Below, one piece after another: positions 11,836-23,259 of a stretch of DNA of 64,000 nt (positions are counted from its first letter, which is position 1; each line of letters starts with the position of its first letter). The DNA lies in the NCBI GenBank assembly GCA_958510825.1, contig OY294051.1, forward strand, positions 27,949,265 to 28,013,264, given 5' to 3'. A program made the translations under genes and the position numbers. The notes under the pieces were generated by a model. That model had not been told where the DNA came from. It searched no databases and saw only the letters and a list, made by a program, of their open reading frames with translations. The stretch is from Brachypterus glaber. Lineage: Eukaryota > Arthropoda > Insecta > Coleoptera > Kateretidae.

Positions 11836-12565
11836 CCTGTTCCAGAACTCGCGTACCGAAATTTAAGAGGTGATTCTACATCCAAAAATATGAAAAAAAG
11901 TTTCTATAAAGGTTGGTCCGGAAATGAGCCCTAAGGGAGCTACAGCCCTTCGAAGATGACGTATTGAATGGGGAACAAAAAAAAGCACCAATAAAATTTT
12001 AATGCTGCAGGGTAATTCTTCATTTAAAACTGAGCAAAAAAGTATTATACACCAAAACACCTAAATTTAATATTAAAGGAGTAATAGCCTTTTAAAAAGT
12101 AACGTTTTTGGTGGCACAAAATGTTACTTCCTCTTAATTGCATTTTTTTTGATAACGGTTGCCCCTACAGTGTTACACAATATGATATTTTATATGTATT
12201 TTTACTCTAGAAATGTATATTTTTTACAACAAATCCAAAAAACATACACATAGAAAAGTTTGGGGCAAAAATGTTTTAAGCCTCATATATTTGGTCCGTC
12301 TGGGCACGCCTCTGGATAAATTAAAAAAATAAATTAACATAAACTTATTGTTCTTATTAATACTAGTATACATGCAAAAGCTCGCCGCTCTAGCTTAAAC
12401 GGTACCCGAGTTATTAATTAAAAACCTTATTTTTATTACAATTTTAAAGGGCCCTAGATCCCTTAGGGCTCATTTCCGGACCAACCTTTATAGGAACTTT
12501 TTTTATATTTTTGGATCTAGAATCACCTCTTAAATTTTGGCATGCCAGTTATGGATCACCCTGTA
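11831..12565. mobile_element. Foldback element, TACAGGGTG family
   Basis: The outer ends are tacagcctgttccagaactc and, inverted, tacagggtgatccataactg. Inside, long inverted arms share 'aatttaagaggtgattctac' and 'ggtccggaaatgagccctaa' (about 110 bp each). The interior holds the family signature 'ggcacgcctctggataaatt', also in the copies at 35858 and 59173. No transposase frame is present. The flanks are TA repeats, which fits a TA-targeting MITE. Confidence 0.75.
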
Positions 12566-13371
12566 TATACCTGCAAAACCTCGTCGCTCTAACTTAACCT
12601 CTTTAGGGATATAGGCACATATGTGTACGTTTAAAAATAAATTCGGCAAAATGAAATACACCGAATTCCTTATTGCTCAGTGTCGATAGGGGTTGCCATT
12701 ACAAGAGACATCCAATGGCCAAGATTCGCATATCTTCAGTTGTTTACTTGTTTTGACAATAAGAATAATTTTTAACTTTTGCTACTAAATTAATTTAAAC
12801 AAAAAATTCGTCCCTGAAGAGGTTAAAGGGTATCAGAGTTATTAATTAAAAACCTTTTTTTTTAGTACAATTTTAAACGGTCGTAACTCTCTTAGCGTTT
12901 GTTTCCGGACATATGTTCCTATGCTGGTTTTTCTTGTTTTGTGATGAAGAACCATCCCCTTTTAATTCCAAAAGATACAAACAACGTGTATGTTTCAGGT
13001 TTTCTGCGGGCAATTCTTTCTTCGAAACCCATACAAAGAAAACGTCAGTGTATTTTGCAATATATTATATGCCATAAATTAAAAACGGTTGGCGCTTATT
13101 ACCTTTCTGCAGTTGTATATTTGTATTTAAATGATTTAATAAACGCGATTTTTTTATTGTCTCATACGGTAAACAATTTACGATTATTTCTGCAAGTAAA
13201 TTTGCAAAAAGGTTTTATACGACTTTACGACGACTGTTAAAGGATTTTTTTATTAATATAATATATTAGATACGTACCTACGTTATTTTAAATGTCTTCA
13301 TTATTTTTATAGGTGTGACCAATATCTTTAAAAATTATAAGGTAAGTAGGGGAAATCTGATAAAGGGGTAA
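12566..13371. other. A+T-rich DNA with a second, partial foldback copy
   Basis: The phrase 'gggtatcagagttattaattaaaaacc' near 12828-12855 repeats the inner part of the preceding element, so a truncated relative is present. A 113-codon open frame at 12899-13240 has no methionine start at its 5' edge and no recognisable domain, and is not called as a gene. Confidence 0.4.
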
Positions 13372-13521
13372 TTTTAATAACGAAGTGGCTATTTTCACGT
13401 CCGACGTAACATAACCTAATTCTTTGTTTTTTTTTTGTTTATTTGGTCTCTCTATGTTTTTTTTTCGCCTGTTTGGTGTTTTTGATGCTAATGAGAGGGC
13501 GTAGCCTCCCCATTTAAACGA

Positions 13522-13592
13522 GGAGAATACAATTCTGACGAAAATGTTCCTTAAAAGCTTTAAAAAGCCTAAAAATCGGCCAAAAAAAATAC
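13522..13592 (+). repeat. Left copy of about 71-bp direct repeat flanking the Penelope-like element
   Basis: It begins ggagaatacaattctgacga and ends in a poly-A run plus tac. The matching copy is 14391-14463. The uninserted relative at 23340-23410 has only one copy of this block, so the duplication arose with the insertion. Confidence 0.7.
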
Positions 13593-13599
13593 TGGAGTT

Positions 13600-14223
13600 T
13601 AAGGAGTTCTGTGTCTAACCAAAGCCTTGACCATGAACGGTTATACCAAAAAAGACATTAATAAGACCATATACAAATACAGAAATCCCAGACCCAAACA
13701 ACAGGACAATAGTGACAATGACAGACAGACACAAGTTATACTTCCCTATGTAAGCGGTATCACGGATAAAATAGGTAAACTTTTGAAGAAGTCAAATATT
13801 AAGCCTATATTTCGGTCCAACCAAAAATTAGGTCAATGTTTGACTTCAACAAAAGACAAAATACCCCTGAGTTCAGAAGGCGTATATAAAATACCCTGCT
13901 CCTGTGGTACGGTTTACATAGGTGAAACTAAGAGAAAAATTTCTACAAGACTTCAAGAGCATGAGCGCAATATAAGAAAGAAACAAATTTCCTTATCGGC
14001 AGTAGCCGAACATGTACATGAAACAGGTCATAAAATCAATTTGTCTGAAACAAAACAAATATTAACAGAAAACAGAAAAATGCCAAGGAAGATACGGGAA
14101 TCGATAGAAATCATCAAGCATCCTAACAATATCAATCGGGACACTGGTTACCACTTACCTGCAATATGGAAGTCTTTGATAGGAAAAACCTCGTCACGGG
14201 TGAATAACCACAACTCGTCATAA
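13600..14223 (+). pseudogene. Penelope-like element, C-terminal GIY-YIG endonuclease remnant
   Basis: The open frame from 13627 to 14223 (198 codons, frame open from 13603) is the C-terminal part of a Penelope-like retroelement polyprotein. It starts in the linker after the reverse transcriptase ('ALTMNGYTKKDINKTI') and continues through the conserved 'IFRSNQKLGQCL' block to a GIY-YIG nuclease. Visible nuclease landmarks, in residues of the 198-codon frame, are GVYKIPC (85-91) with a CxC pair, YIGETKR (97-103), the arginine and histidine in STRLQEHE, and H-x-H-x3-H in AEHVHETGH (129-135). GIY-YIG domains of this family nick target DNA to prime reverse transcription. The whole reverse transcriptase is missing, so the copy is 5'-truncated and cannot move by itself. 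The endonuclease frame is intact, which suggests modest age. Confidence 0.88.
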
Positions 14224-14261
14224 ATAGTGACACAAGTTGATTCGAAACTTAGTTTCAGATT

Positions 14262-14302
14262 AATCCCTGAAGATGTCTCTAGTAGTAAGAGACGAAACGT
14301 CG
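14262..14302 (+). ncRNA. Hammerhead-ribozyme-like core in the Penelope-like 3' region
   Basis: The order ctgaaga (14267-14273), a 6-bp stem gtctct/agagac closing a 7-nt loop (14275-14293), gaaa (14294-14297), then cgtc (14298-14301) matches the conserved hammerhead core CUGANGA - stem II - GAAA - GUC. Penelope-like elements are known to carry minimal type I hammerhead motifs in their terminal repeats. Stem III would be very short here, so activity is unproven. Confidence 0.65.
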
Positions 14303-14390
14303 GAAAGTGAAAATCCATTAACACGGTCTAAACCCGAAAGTGAAAGTTCTTTATATCTTAATGGCCGTGAAAGCTTAAAATCTAAAAAGG

Positions 14391-14463
14391 GGAGAATACA
14401 ATAGGGACAAAAATAAACCCTAAAAGTATTAAAAACCTTAAAAATCAACCAAAAAAAAAATAC
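14391..14463 (+). repeat. Right copy of direct repeat flanking the Penelope-like element
   Basis: It begins ggagaatacaatagggacaa and aligns with 13522-13592 at roughly three quarters identity, ending in the same poly-A plus tac. It is followed directly by the right arm of the host TIR element. Confidence 0.7.
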
Positions 14464-14517
14464 GTACACTCAGTTTTGTGTACGTCGGACGTGGAAATAG
14501 CCTCTTCCTTTTAATAA

Positions 14518-16189
14518 TGCTGTGGGATTGGCCACTATTTATAATATGATGTCTTTCGTTGAAAAATGTAAATATCAGTTTCATATTTCTTTGAAACTTT
14601 TACTTGTATTTTTTTAGTTTATAAATAATATGCATTGAGAATTTCTTACCGTATAAAAAATTTAATGCATATTGTTACAGTTACAATAACAAAACAACGA
14701 TATGTTTTACTGTGACAAATTGAATTCAATAGCTAAATTTGCTTGGGATTCCATATGCAAAGAATACAAAATCGTTCAGAATTTAATATGGTAAGAAATC
14801 CTTAGTGTGGATGGCTGTAAAAGTTTCATTTACATTTACCCCAATTTATCTTAGATATTTTGTAACGGCGTAATCGAAAAGGTTATAACGGCGATTTTTC
14901 GCTGCTGGGAATAATTATTGTTGTTATATTATATATTATACATGGGTATTTAATATTTTTTTTTGAGAAATTAAAATACACTCAGGCGCAAAATAAACGG
15001 GCCACTTAAAAAATTGGTGATGTTCAAACTTAAATATCTCTGAAACTAACAAATAGATTTCTATAATTCTTTTTTATTTTAAAGCCACAAACTTCCAAGT
15101 TTCTTCTACTGTACATAGATTAGTCTAAACGTCATGATTATAACCTATAATAATAGGTGCAGTATTAAAATGCATGATCATGTTATATCTCCCAGCAACC
15201 CGAAAAGTTGGTATGTTTTTGGGATACCCTGTTTACAAATTAAAAACCAAATAAAGAAATAAAATACGGATGATAAAAATAGATATTTTTCCCATAAATA
15301 ATCAGTTATTTCCAAATCTACCTGCTAAGCTGTTAAAGTTCGGATGGGACAGGTTAACAAAAACCATGACACCGCTGTCTATTTCGATTTTACCATTTTA
15401 TGGTATTTTGTCGACTCATGGGGTCACACAAAATCCTATAATCTCAGACAAAAAGGTCGAATTCTTAACCACAAGTCAGAGGGTATTTACACTAATAGCT
15501 ATACCTCGGGGAATTCATTTTGTATTCGAAATACCTTAAGAGATTGTATTAAAAACAACTTCTGATGCAAATTTTACGAAAATAATAGGCTTAAAGCTTT
15601 CTGATTTTTAGATATCTACAAAGGACCACGCACAAACCTTATGGGTTCTAGCCCCCGGTTAAATTTGATAAAATTTTTAATATGTTATAGAACTAAACCT
15701 TCTAATAAATAGTGTTCACGGGCACAAAGCTCTAAGTCTTATAGATTTCCCTCCCCAGGTCTCTAAACTTGGCAATAATTGAATATATTTTTTGATATAA
15801 CTCATTAACGAAAAAAGATATTGAGATGGGACTTTCACCAAAATACTTAGAATAATTTATTCTTTATTTTCAAGGCCAGTGCCGTCCTAAAAGGGGGTTT
15901 ATTTAATTTTTTTAATATAATTTTTATATTATATTATTATATATTGAATTTTCTACAAAATTTTGTGTTTAGGTTATTTTTACCATGTTAAAATTGTGGC
16001 TTGGTTAATTGCAGTAAAACAGAGAAGAGATGACTATAAAATATATCAAAATATCATTTGTTCTTAGAATTTTAAACATGGTGTAAACTGTAATGCCAAT
16101 CCAAAACAAAAATCCCTAAATCAACCATCAATTTAAATGTAATTTTTTTTTAAATTTTAGAGCAAAATAGAAAAAATTATATAAAGCAC
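14518..16189. other. A+T-rich DNA, no gene recognised
   Basis: Overlapping open frames near 15270-15565 occupy two frames of the same DNA and have no recognisable domain. The word 'agtgccgtcctaa' near 15882 also occurs at about 63532, marking a small shared repeat. Nothing else is supported. Confidence 0.45.
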
Positions 16190-16282
16190 TCGTTTCATAA
16201 CATGTTTTTAGCGCAAGAGTACAAGTTTAGAAAACGAGCCGCTTGCGGCGAGTTTTCTAAAGTACTAGTATATTATGAAACT
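16190..16282. repeat. GC-core hairpin element
   Basis: The outer arms gtttcataacatg and tatattatgaaac enclose inner arms tagaaaacgagccgc and gcggcgagttttcta. This member of a dispersed hairpin class has CG-containing stems between A+T-rich outer arms. It is non-coding. Confidence 0.6.
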
Positions 16283-17371
16283 AGTACTTTAATATACTAT
16301 AAGCTAAATTTAAAGTTAAAACTAGCCTAAAGTCGCCAAAATACTTATGCTATTATAACGCTGGCCAGCCTTTACATTTTGAATTAAATGATCTTCTCTG
16401 GGATGTTCAGTTGATTTTATTAATATTTAATGCAAATTAATCTTTTTAAACAATTTGGTGAACAAAGACACCAAATAAGGAATCAGCAATAGTACCTATC
16501 AGTACATGTGGAGTCCCAAAATTAACATTTACCACTTTTAAAAGGTACCAAGGTCATTTAATCTTACTTTGAACTTGTGCCATGGGACATTTCTCAAATG
16601 TTATTTGGGTTGTTTGTTATAAAATTCAGCAAAAATACATTTTCGTATCACAATAAATGCTTTTAGCGCTAAAATTTATGCTTTTGTCGCTAAAAGTAAC
16701 GCTATAGCAAATGACACACCTTAGATGATACAAAAACAGTGACATACATGAAGAAACAGAATCTTAGTGATATGTAAAGGCCATTAATAATAATAAAAGT
16801 CATAGAATTCCAATTATAATAGGGACTAGCGTGTTGATGTCCAGTGGTGCCACCACAATAAATTGAATGTGATTTGTTGTTATTACTGTTTGGGACCCGC
16901 GAACTCCAAGACCTGACGACATGATTTATATTCGAACGTCACGACAGATCGATAAATAAACGAATATGTAGCTACATTCACTTTTTATTAATAATACCAT
17001 TTGTTTTGGAACGGGTGCAAAGGTGAAACAAGGCTTCACAAACAAGTTCTTTTATAAATTAATAAAATGTTCCATGAAATTTCAACACGATATCTGATTC
17101 AAGACCTATTTACCTTTTTACTTTTGATCGACATCAGAGAAAAAAAAGTATTGTCATGGAAAAAAAAGTTTATTCACAACCATTTAGTATTACATATATA
17201 CATAAAAGTTGAAAAATTAGTTATTATTAACTGCAACTTCCCAAAAAGTTAGAAAAACCTCATTTATAACAAACTTTACTGCAACTAAACTTTTCAATAT
17301 GGCGTCAAAATTCAAACAGTTTTTGTAGTGGGAAAGAAGGCAAATAATTTCAAATAAAACAGGTATGGTTG
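16283..17371. other. A+T-rich DNA, nothing recognised
   Basis: A 60-codon open frame at 17067-17252 is of low complexity and not supported as a gene. Confidence 0.55.
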
Positions 17372-17514
17372 TGAATAAAATAGTTTACAAACCTCGGTTT
17401 AACATTTCATTTGATCTTCGGGTTTTAGAAAACCTCGGACCTACGCTCCTTGGTTTGTTAACTTTCCCTCAGGAAATAAAACAGTTTTCACCTCGGTATG
17501 TAATATACTATTTC
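17372..17514. repeat. GC-core hairpin element
   Basis: The left arm aaaatagtttacaaacctcgg and the right arm, inverted, ggaaatagtatattacatac followed by cgagg pair imperfectly. The centre contains cctcggacctacgctccttgg. It is paired in style with the next element at 17702-17800. Confidence 0.55.
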
Positions 17515-17701
17515 CTACGACCTGTAGTTAGTAGATAGTGCTCATTTTCCACCCGTTGCCATGACAGCGATCGGAAGTGATCAGCTGATTTTACAAATAT
17601 CTGCTGTCAGAGAAAGAATAAACATCAAACACATAACCTCAAATTGACAAATTAATGTTTAGATATTTTTGCGTTTTTTGGATGTTTAGGTGTTAGGTCG
17701 T

Positions 17702-17800
17702 AAGAAAAATAGTCTACGTACCTCGACGCAAACATTTTCAGTGCACTTTGAGTGCACTAAAAACTAGGTTCGCGTACTCGGTTCGTAATATACTATTTCC
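17702..17800. repeat. GC-core hairpin element
   Basis: The arms aaaatagtctacgtacctcg and the inverted complement of cgcgtactcggttcgtaata pair, with an inner perfect hairpin agtgcactttgagtgcact. It has the same outer skeleton as 17372-17514 but a different core sequence. Confidence 0.55.
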
Positions 17801-18044
17801 AGATTTTTATATATTTATACGTTTTAACATTCTGAAAAAAACAATTTTATTATGTCCGTCCGTCCGTCCGTCCAGAGGCCTACAGATCATAACCAAACTT
17901 TAAATTTAAGGTGTTTAGAGGAATTTTTCTTAGTTTTTCTCTACTGACCCTAATAAGCGTAGTTTACTGATGAACAAAAACTTTAAAGATCTGGAGATAA
18001 ATATAATTACAAATTAATGATTTTTCATTTTCATATAATATTTT
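17801..18044. other. A+T-rich spacer with (GTCC)n run
   Basis: A (gtcc)n microsatellite of five units lies at about 17854-17873. Nothing else is recognised. Confidence 0.6.
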
Positions 18045-19356
18045 CACGGTTCACCTGGGCGATTTTAAATAAAAAATTCTTGGACCCCTACATTTTTTTG
18101 ACTAAAACATACCTGATGACATAAGAAATCAATTTCCATTTGAAAGAAAATCGTAAAAGATACACTTTTATAGAAAGATAAAAAAAAGTTTTTTTGAGCG
18201 ATTTTCAAAATCAAAAACGTTCTCTGGCTAAAAAGTTGCTCCTTAGTAAAAAATAGTGGCCACTCAAAAATGAGCCAAATCGATAAATGTTTAGAGGTAG
18301 CTCAAAGCACTCAAACTTAAAAACAAATCGGTACCTGTTTTTCGGATAAAAACTGATACCGATAAAAATTGAGGAAATTTTGGAGGGTTTCTTTGATAAT
18401 ATTTAGAAACAATACTAAATGCAAGAACTAAAAAAATATATCCCCCCTCCCCTTAAGTTAGAACATCAAAAAATCGCCAATTATTTGAAGATTTCGCGAA
18501 AATTTTTTAAAAAGTTTTTAAAAGTGCATAAAAATAGTTTTTAAATAAAAAATCTGCAAAATTATATATTAGTATATAAGCATATATACATGTCAACCTA
18601 CATGACTATACAGAAGACATAATTTTTTTCCTCAAGTTGAGTAAAAAAAATTAATTTCAATTCGAAACCGGGTGGATTTTCTGTTTTTTTGCCTAAAACT
18701 TTTTTCGGTGTACTTTTTTTGGTTTTTTCTTGTTGGAATATACTTTTTTATGTAAAAATACACAAAAAAGTTTCTGTGGTTTAACATCGCAGGTTTAACC
18801 GTTTTAAAGATAAATGCATTTAAAAGTAAATTTTTACGCATGAAAAAAAATAAAAAAAAAATATAAAGCCAAAAATAAATATTTTAGTAATGAGTGGTTA
18901 TTTAACATAAAAACATAAAAAAAAATTATATGCACCTTGTTCAAAAAATCATTCATAAGGAAGTTATGTCCTTTTAAATATGCCCTATTTTTAATAAATT
19001 TTCGCGAAATCTTCAAATAATAATTTTTTATATTCTAACTTAAGGGTAGGGGGAATATAATTTTTTTAGTTTCTCACAATTAGTATTGTCTATAAATATT
19101 ACCAAAGAAACCCTCCAAAATTTCCTTAATTTTATATACAATCACTTTTTATCCGAAAAACAGGTACCGATATTTTTCAAGGTTTTTTGACACACCCTAT
19201 TAGTCAAAAAAACTTTTTTTCATTTTTCTAAAAAATTGTATCTTTTACGATTTTCTTTCAAATGGAAATTGATTTCTTATGTCATCAGGTATGTTTTAGT
19301 CCAAAATATGTAGGGGTCCAAGAAATTTTTATTTAAAATCTCCCAGGTGAACCGTG
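18045..19356. mobile_element. Long-TIR foldback element, 1.3 kb
   Basis: Both ends read cacggttcacctggg inward. The arms remain recognisably inverted for over 300 bp: 'tacctgatgacataagaaat', 'ggtacctgtttttcggataa' and 'ttttggagggtttctttg' each have a complement at the mirror position on the right (19270-19100). The middle, about 18530-18990, is A+T-rich and resembles the 377-1079 group. No transposase frame is present and no clear target duplication was found. Long arms would let a transcript fold into extended dsRNA. Confidence 0.75.
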
Positions 19357-20254
19357 TTTGTTTTATTAAAATATTTATAACATTGGTTCTTTCTCAAATT
19401 ATTCAAGAAATTATTTTTTAATGAATATTAATTTTTTTATATTCGGATATATTTTATGCAAATAATATTGCTTATAAATGTTATTAATTTGCTCACATTA
19501 AACGAATTAAGAGAGAGAAAAAGTCATGAAACGATGGTGATAATTCAATCTCACACCTGTTTCCTAAGAAATATGATAAATTTATTTTTTCACTACCAGC
19601 CTAAAAGCACATCTTTATTACTGTTCTTTTCATTGGTAGAAATATTATTTCTCTACCTATGACGTCAGAGGTTCTAAAAATAATGAAATTGCACCATGGT
19701 TAATAATGAATTTTTAGTCAGCTGTTTTGGCATCTGACGTTTCACTTAATTATTAAATCACATTGCTATTTACAAGTGTCTTTAGGTACCAAATTTATTT
19801 ATTGCATGATAAATTAAAAAATATTAAATAAATTAGCACCTATAAAAAATGTTTTATCAAAAACACTTCAAAAAGTGAAAATCATTGGTTCATCAACCAT
19901 AGATCATACAACCCATATATTACCGTAAGGATCATAGATTACTAGAGGTACAACCCCCATATATTGATTCTCCTTCACAGTTTTCGCCTGTCCCCTTATT
20001 TCTGGGGGAGTACCAGAATCATCACTTTGCATTTCACTTTCCATTTTTATACATTTTATTACACTTAACACGGAAACACTTTCTAACTTAATAATTTTAG
20101 CAGATCACCAGAAAATTTCTGCCAGAAATGTCAAGTTATTCATTTGTTTTTTTAATGGCCGCGAACGGCCAGCGTGATATTTTAAATTTATAAGCTTTTT
20201 CATTAAATTTTAGTAAAATAAATAAATACCTAATTAATTGTACTGGTAGTGAAA
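19357..20254. other. A+T-rich DNA, nothing recognised
   Basis: Open frames here are short and without recognisable domains. A GC-richer patch near 20150-20180 (ggccgcgaacggccagcgtg) is an imperfect palindrome. Confidence 0.5.
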
Positions 20255-20393
20255 AAAATACTATATTTTCCACGTGAGTGAAGATTTAACATTTTAGACC
20301 GCGTCTTGCGGGCCTCGCGCTAGCGCGCTCATCCCGCAATTTGACGCAGGTCAAAAATGTTAAACTTCTCTCACTTGTTAAATAATATACTAT
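20255..20393. repeat. GC-core hairpin element
   Basis: The arms are acgtgagtgaagatttaaca and tgttaaacttctctcacttg. The CG-dense centre (cctcgcgctagcgcgctcat) is flanked by gaccgcgtcttgcggg and cccgcaatttgacgcaggtc, which also pair. It is the clearest member of the GC-core hairpin class. Confidence 0.65.
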
Positions 20394-20509
20394 TAAGGAT
20401 CTCGAGAATTTTCACTCTATATAGATCTATCCAATAATAGATACATTAAATAATATTAAAAATTAACTAGATGTATACATAAAAATATATACACACACAT
20501 ACAGTGCAG

Positions 20510-20580
20510 TCCAAAAGTCACCCCGCCCCCTTCTTTTAACTTTTAAACAAGTTGAGATATCGACTTCAAAGGACATGGCA
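20510..20580 (+). repeat. Single arm of the 61861-63797 TIR family
   Basis: The phrase gtccaaaagtcaccccgccc...aacttttaaacaagttgagatatcgactt matches the TIRs at 61932-61986 and 63665-63730. No inverted partner is nearby. Confidence 0.6.
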
Positions 20581-21805
20581 CAATTTATAGGGAATTTTGG
20601 CCCTCGGTGAAATTCGCTAAATTTTTTATATGGAGGAGTTTATGCTTTTTAAAAAGGAAAGTCCTGCGTTAGTAAAAAAATGTCGAAAAATTTTTATTGT
20701 TTTTATAGGTTTCTGGACGTTTTATATCCAAAAAATATGATTTCCGTAAAAAAAAAATCTGTCTGTCGGTCGGACGGTCTGTCGGTCTGTGTGTCCGGGA
20801 AATTTTTGACCACGATAACTTTCGCTTCGGGCTAAAGACTTCAAATTTGGACCACAGGTTCATTATCCAAAGTTCTAGGCCGGGATTGTTTTTCGGTCGG
20901 TCTGTGTGTCCGGTACAATTTTTATCAAATACATATTTTTTTCAATTTATTTTTCGTATTACGAAAAGAAAAATTTTTTTTTTGAAAAATAAAAAAAAAA
21001 TAAATTTTATTTTTGTTTTTAATGAACCTAGCCTATAGGGAAAAGTATTATTTTATTGGCAGCAGTATTTTTATAATCAATTTCCATTTATTTTCGCCAA
21101 AATTAAAAAAAAAATTGTTTTTTGCCCTTATGCGATTTTTCCAGGAAAAAGTAGTAATCGACTTCTGTGTTACGTTTGTAATTTTCTATTATAACACAAA
21201 ATTTGAGCAAAATCGTTGAGGCCATTTTTGAGAAAAAATCGAATTTTTCAATTTTTGTTAATCAGTAAACTTCCATTACTGGCAGAGTAGAGAAAAATGA
21301 GGAAAAATCCCCCTGAGCAACCCCCTAAAAACCTAACGTTTAATGTTTAGATTTATTCTCCTGCAAAACTTTCTGACCCCAATTACCCTGAATCCGTTAA
21401 AATACCCTAAAACCTGCATAAAAAAAACGTGTTGTAAATAACCTAACTTAGACGTTAGAAGGAATTTTTTGAAATTTAATTATGAAAATGATGATAATGT
21501 TTCGATATAGTAGTGTTCCTTTGATGTCATTAAACTTAAAGTCGAGTTTGAAGTACAGTACTTTAAGCCAACATGTGGCTTCTGTTGTGGGATAATGCGC
21601 CGAGTCATCTTTTTGTAATAATATTTCCAATAATAATAATAATGATACTGAAAATATTCATATCCATTATTGTTTAACATACCTCTCGACAATTATTCGT
21701 ATTATTATAATCTTCGTAATGAAACAGCTGGAAAGATATTAAATATTTTCTTTTAAAAGGATCAATACACTACAATACACTAAGAATTTGTTACTGTATT
21801 AAATA
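20581..21805. other. A+T-rich DNA with repeat remnants
   Basis: Runs such as gtctgtcggtcggacggtct near 20761 and a second gtcggtctgtgtgtccgg near 20896 indicate an internally duplicated repeat of the same kind as near 62570. No gene is supported. Confidence 0.4.
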
Positions 21806-23056
21806 CCTTGGAACTTTAGTTATTGAATACAGTACAATATAACGTTGTTCTATAACAACTTGTATTTAATAACCAAAGGGCTTTTTGGTTTGGACTTTTT
21901 GCAAGTGCAGCATTTCTTAAAAAATGCGTAGTATCAGTGGCTTTTACCGTATTAAATATTTAACGATTTTGTATATTTGAAGACCCTCGCAACTTTGGTT
22001 ATTAAATACAAGTTGTTATAGAACAACGTTATATTTTACTGTATTCAATAACTAAAGTTCCAAGGGGTTCCAAATATACAAAATCGTTAAATATTTAATA
22101 AGGTAAAAGCCACTGATACTACGCATTTTTTGAGAAATGCTGCACTTGCAAAAAGTCCAAACCAAAAAGCCCTCGCAACTTTGGTTATTAAATACAAGTT
22201 GTTATAGAACAACGTTATATTGTACTGTATTCAATAACTAAAGTACCAAGGGGTTCCAAATATACAAAATCGTTAAATATTTAATAAGGTAAAAGCCACT
22301 GATACTACGCATTTTTTGAGAAATGCTGCACTTGCAAAAAGTCCAAACCAAAAAGCCCTCGCAACTTTGGTTATTAAATACAAGTTGTTATAGAACAACG
22401 TTATATTGTACTGTATTCAATAACTAAAGTACCAAGGGGTTCCAAATATACAAAATCGTTAAATATTTAATAAGGTAAAAGCCACTGATACTACGCATTT
22501 TTTGAGAAATGCTGCACTTGCAAAAAGTCCAAACCAAAAAGCCCTCGCAATTTTGGTTATTAAATACAAGTTGTTATAGAAAAACGTTATATTTTACTGT
22601 ATTCAATAACTAAAGTTCCAAGGGGTTCCAAATATACAAAATCGTTAAATATTTAATACGGTAAAAGCTACTGACACTACGCATTTTTTGAGAAATGCTG
22701 CACTTGCAAAAAGTCCAAACCAAAAAGCCCTCGCAACTTTGGTTATTAAATACAAGTTGTTATAGAACAACGTTATATTGTACTGTATTCAATAACTAAA
22801 GTACCAAGGGGTTCCAAATATACAAAATCGTTAAATATTTAATACGGTAAAAGCCACTGACACTGCCCATTTTTTGAGAAATGCTGCACTTGCAAAAAGC
22901 CCAAACCAAAAAGCCCTCGCAACTTTGGTTATTAAATGCAAGTTGTTATAGAACAACGTTATATTTTACTGTATTCAATAAATAAAGTTCCAAGGGGTTC
23001 CAAATATACAAAATCGTTAAATATTTAATACTGACACTACGCATTTTTTGAGAAAT
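21806..23056. repeat. 186-bp satellite array with one inverted leading monomer
   Basis: The word gtccaaac recurs at 22155, 22341, 22527 and 22713, with a one-base variant (gcccaaac) at 22899. The spacing is exactly 186 bp each time. One monomer at about 21806-21997 is inverted (GTCCAAAC complement at 21888), then the array turns to direct orientation. Each monomer contains gttgttatagaacaac, a short hairpin. Neighbouring monomers differ at few positions, so the array is young. The last copy is truncated near 23056 with loss of about 20 bp. Confidence 0.93.
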
Positions 23057-23117
23057 GCAAGTGCAGTGCAAATGCAAAAATTCGGCGATGAAAAAATAAC
23101 CTCGTCCTTAATGGGTT

Positions 23118-23254
23118 AAACGGAGAGCTTTTTAGGGAATAAAATTCTGACAAAAAATGTACCTTAAAAGCTTTAAAATCCCTAAAAATGAGCTGATAAT
23201 AACACAGTACGTATACTTAGCTTCTTGTACGTCGGTCGTTCAAATAGCCTGTTC
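23118..23254. mobile_element. Truncated relative of the 13381 TIR element
   Basis: It shares 'aaaattctgac...taccttaaaagctttaaaatccctaaaaatgag' and the right end gtacgtcggtcgttcaaata...gcctgttc with 13522-13592 and 14480-14508. The left terminal repeat is missing. Confidence 0.65.
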
Positions 23255-23259
23255 TATGT

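Larger units (their letters stand above)
13381..14508. mobile_element. TIR element with 9-bp duplication, split by a Penelope-like insertion
   Basis: The terminal repeats are cgaagtggctattttcacgt at the left and, inverted, ggaagaggctatttccacgt at the right, both followed by 'ccgacgta'. The 9-bp word ttttaataa is duplicated exactly outside both ends (13372-13380 and 14509-14517). A duplication of this size points to Mutator-like or Merlin-like elements; this is inference. About 870 bp of the 1128 bp is the nested Penelope-like insertion and its target duplication. Relatives without the insertion lie at 23118-23254 and 23260-23459. Confidence 0.75.

Noticed and set aside
12899..13240. 113-codon plus-strand frame
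   Set aside because: It has no ATG at its edge and no recognisable family, and is adjacent to repeat remnants. Length alone is not enough in A+T-rich DNA.
21806..23056. CRISPR-like array
   Set aside because: The regular spacing comes from nearly identical 186-bp monomers with no variable spacers, in a eukaryotic repeat context. It is a satellite.
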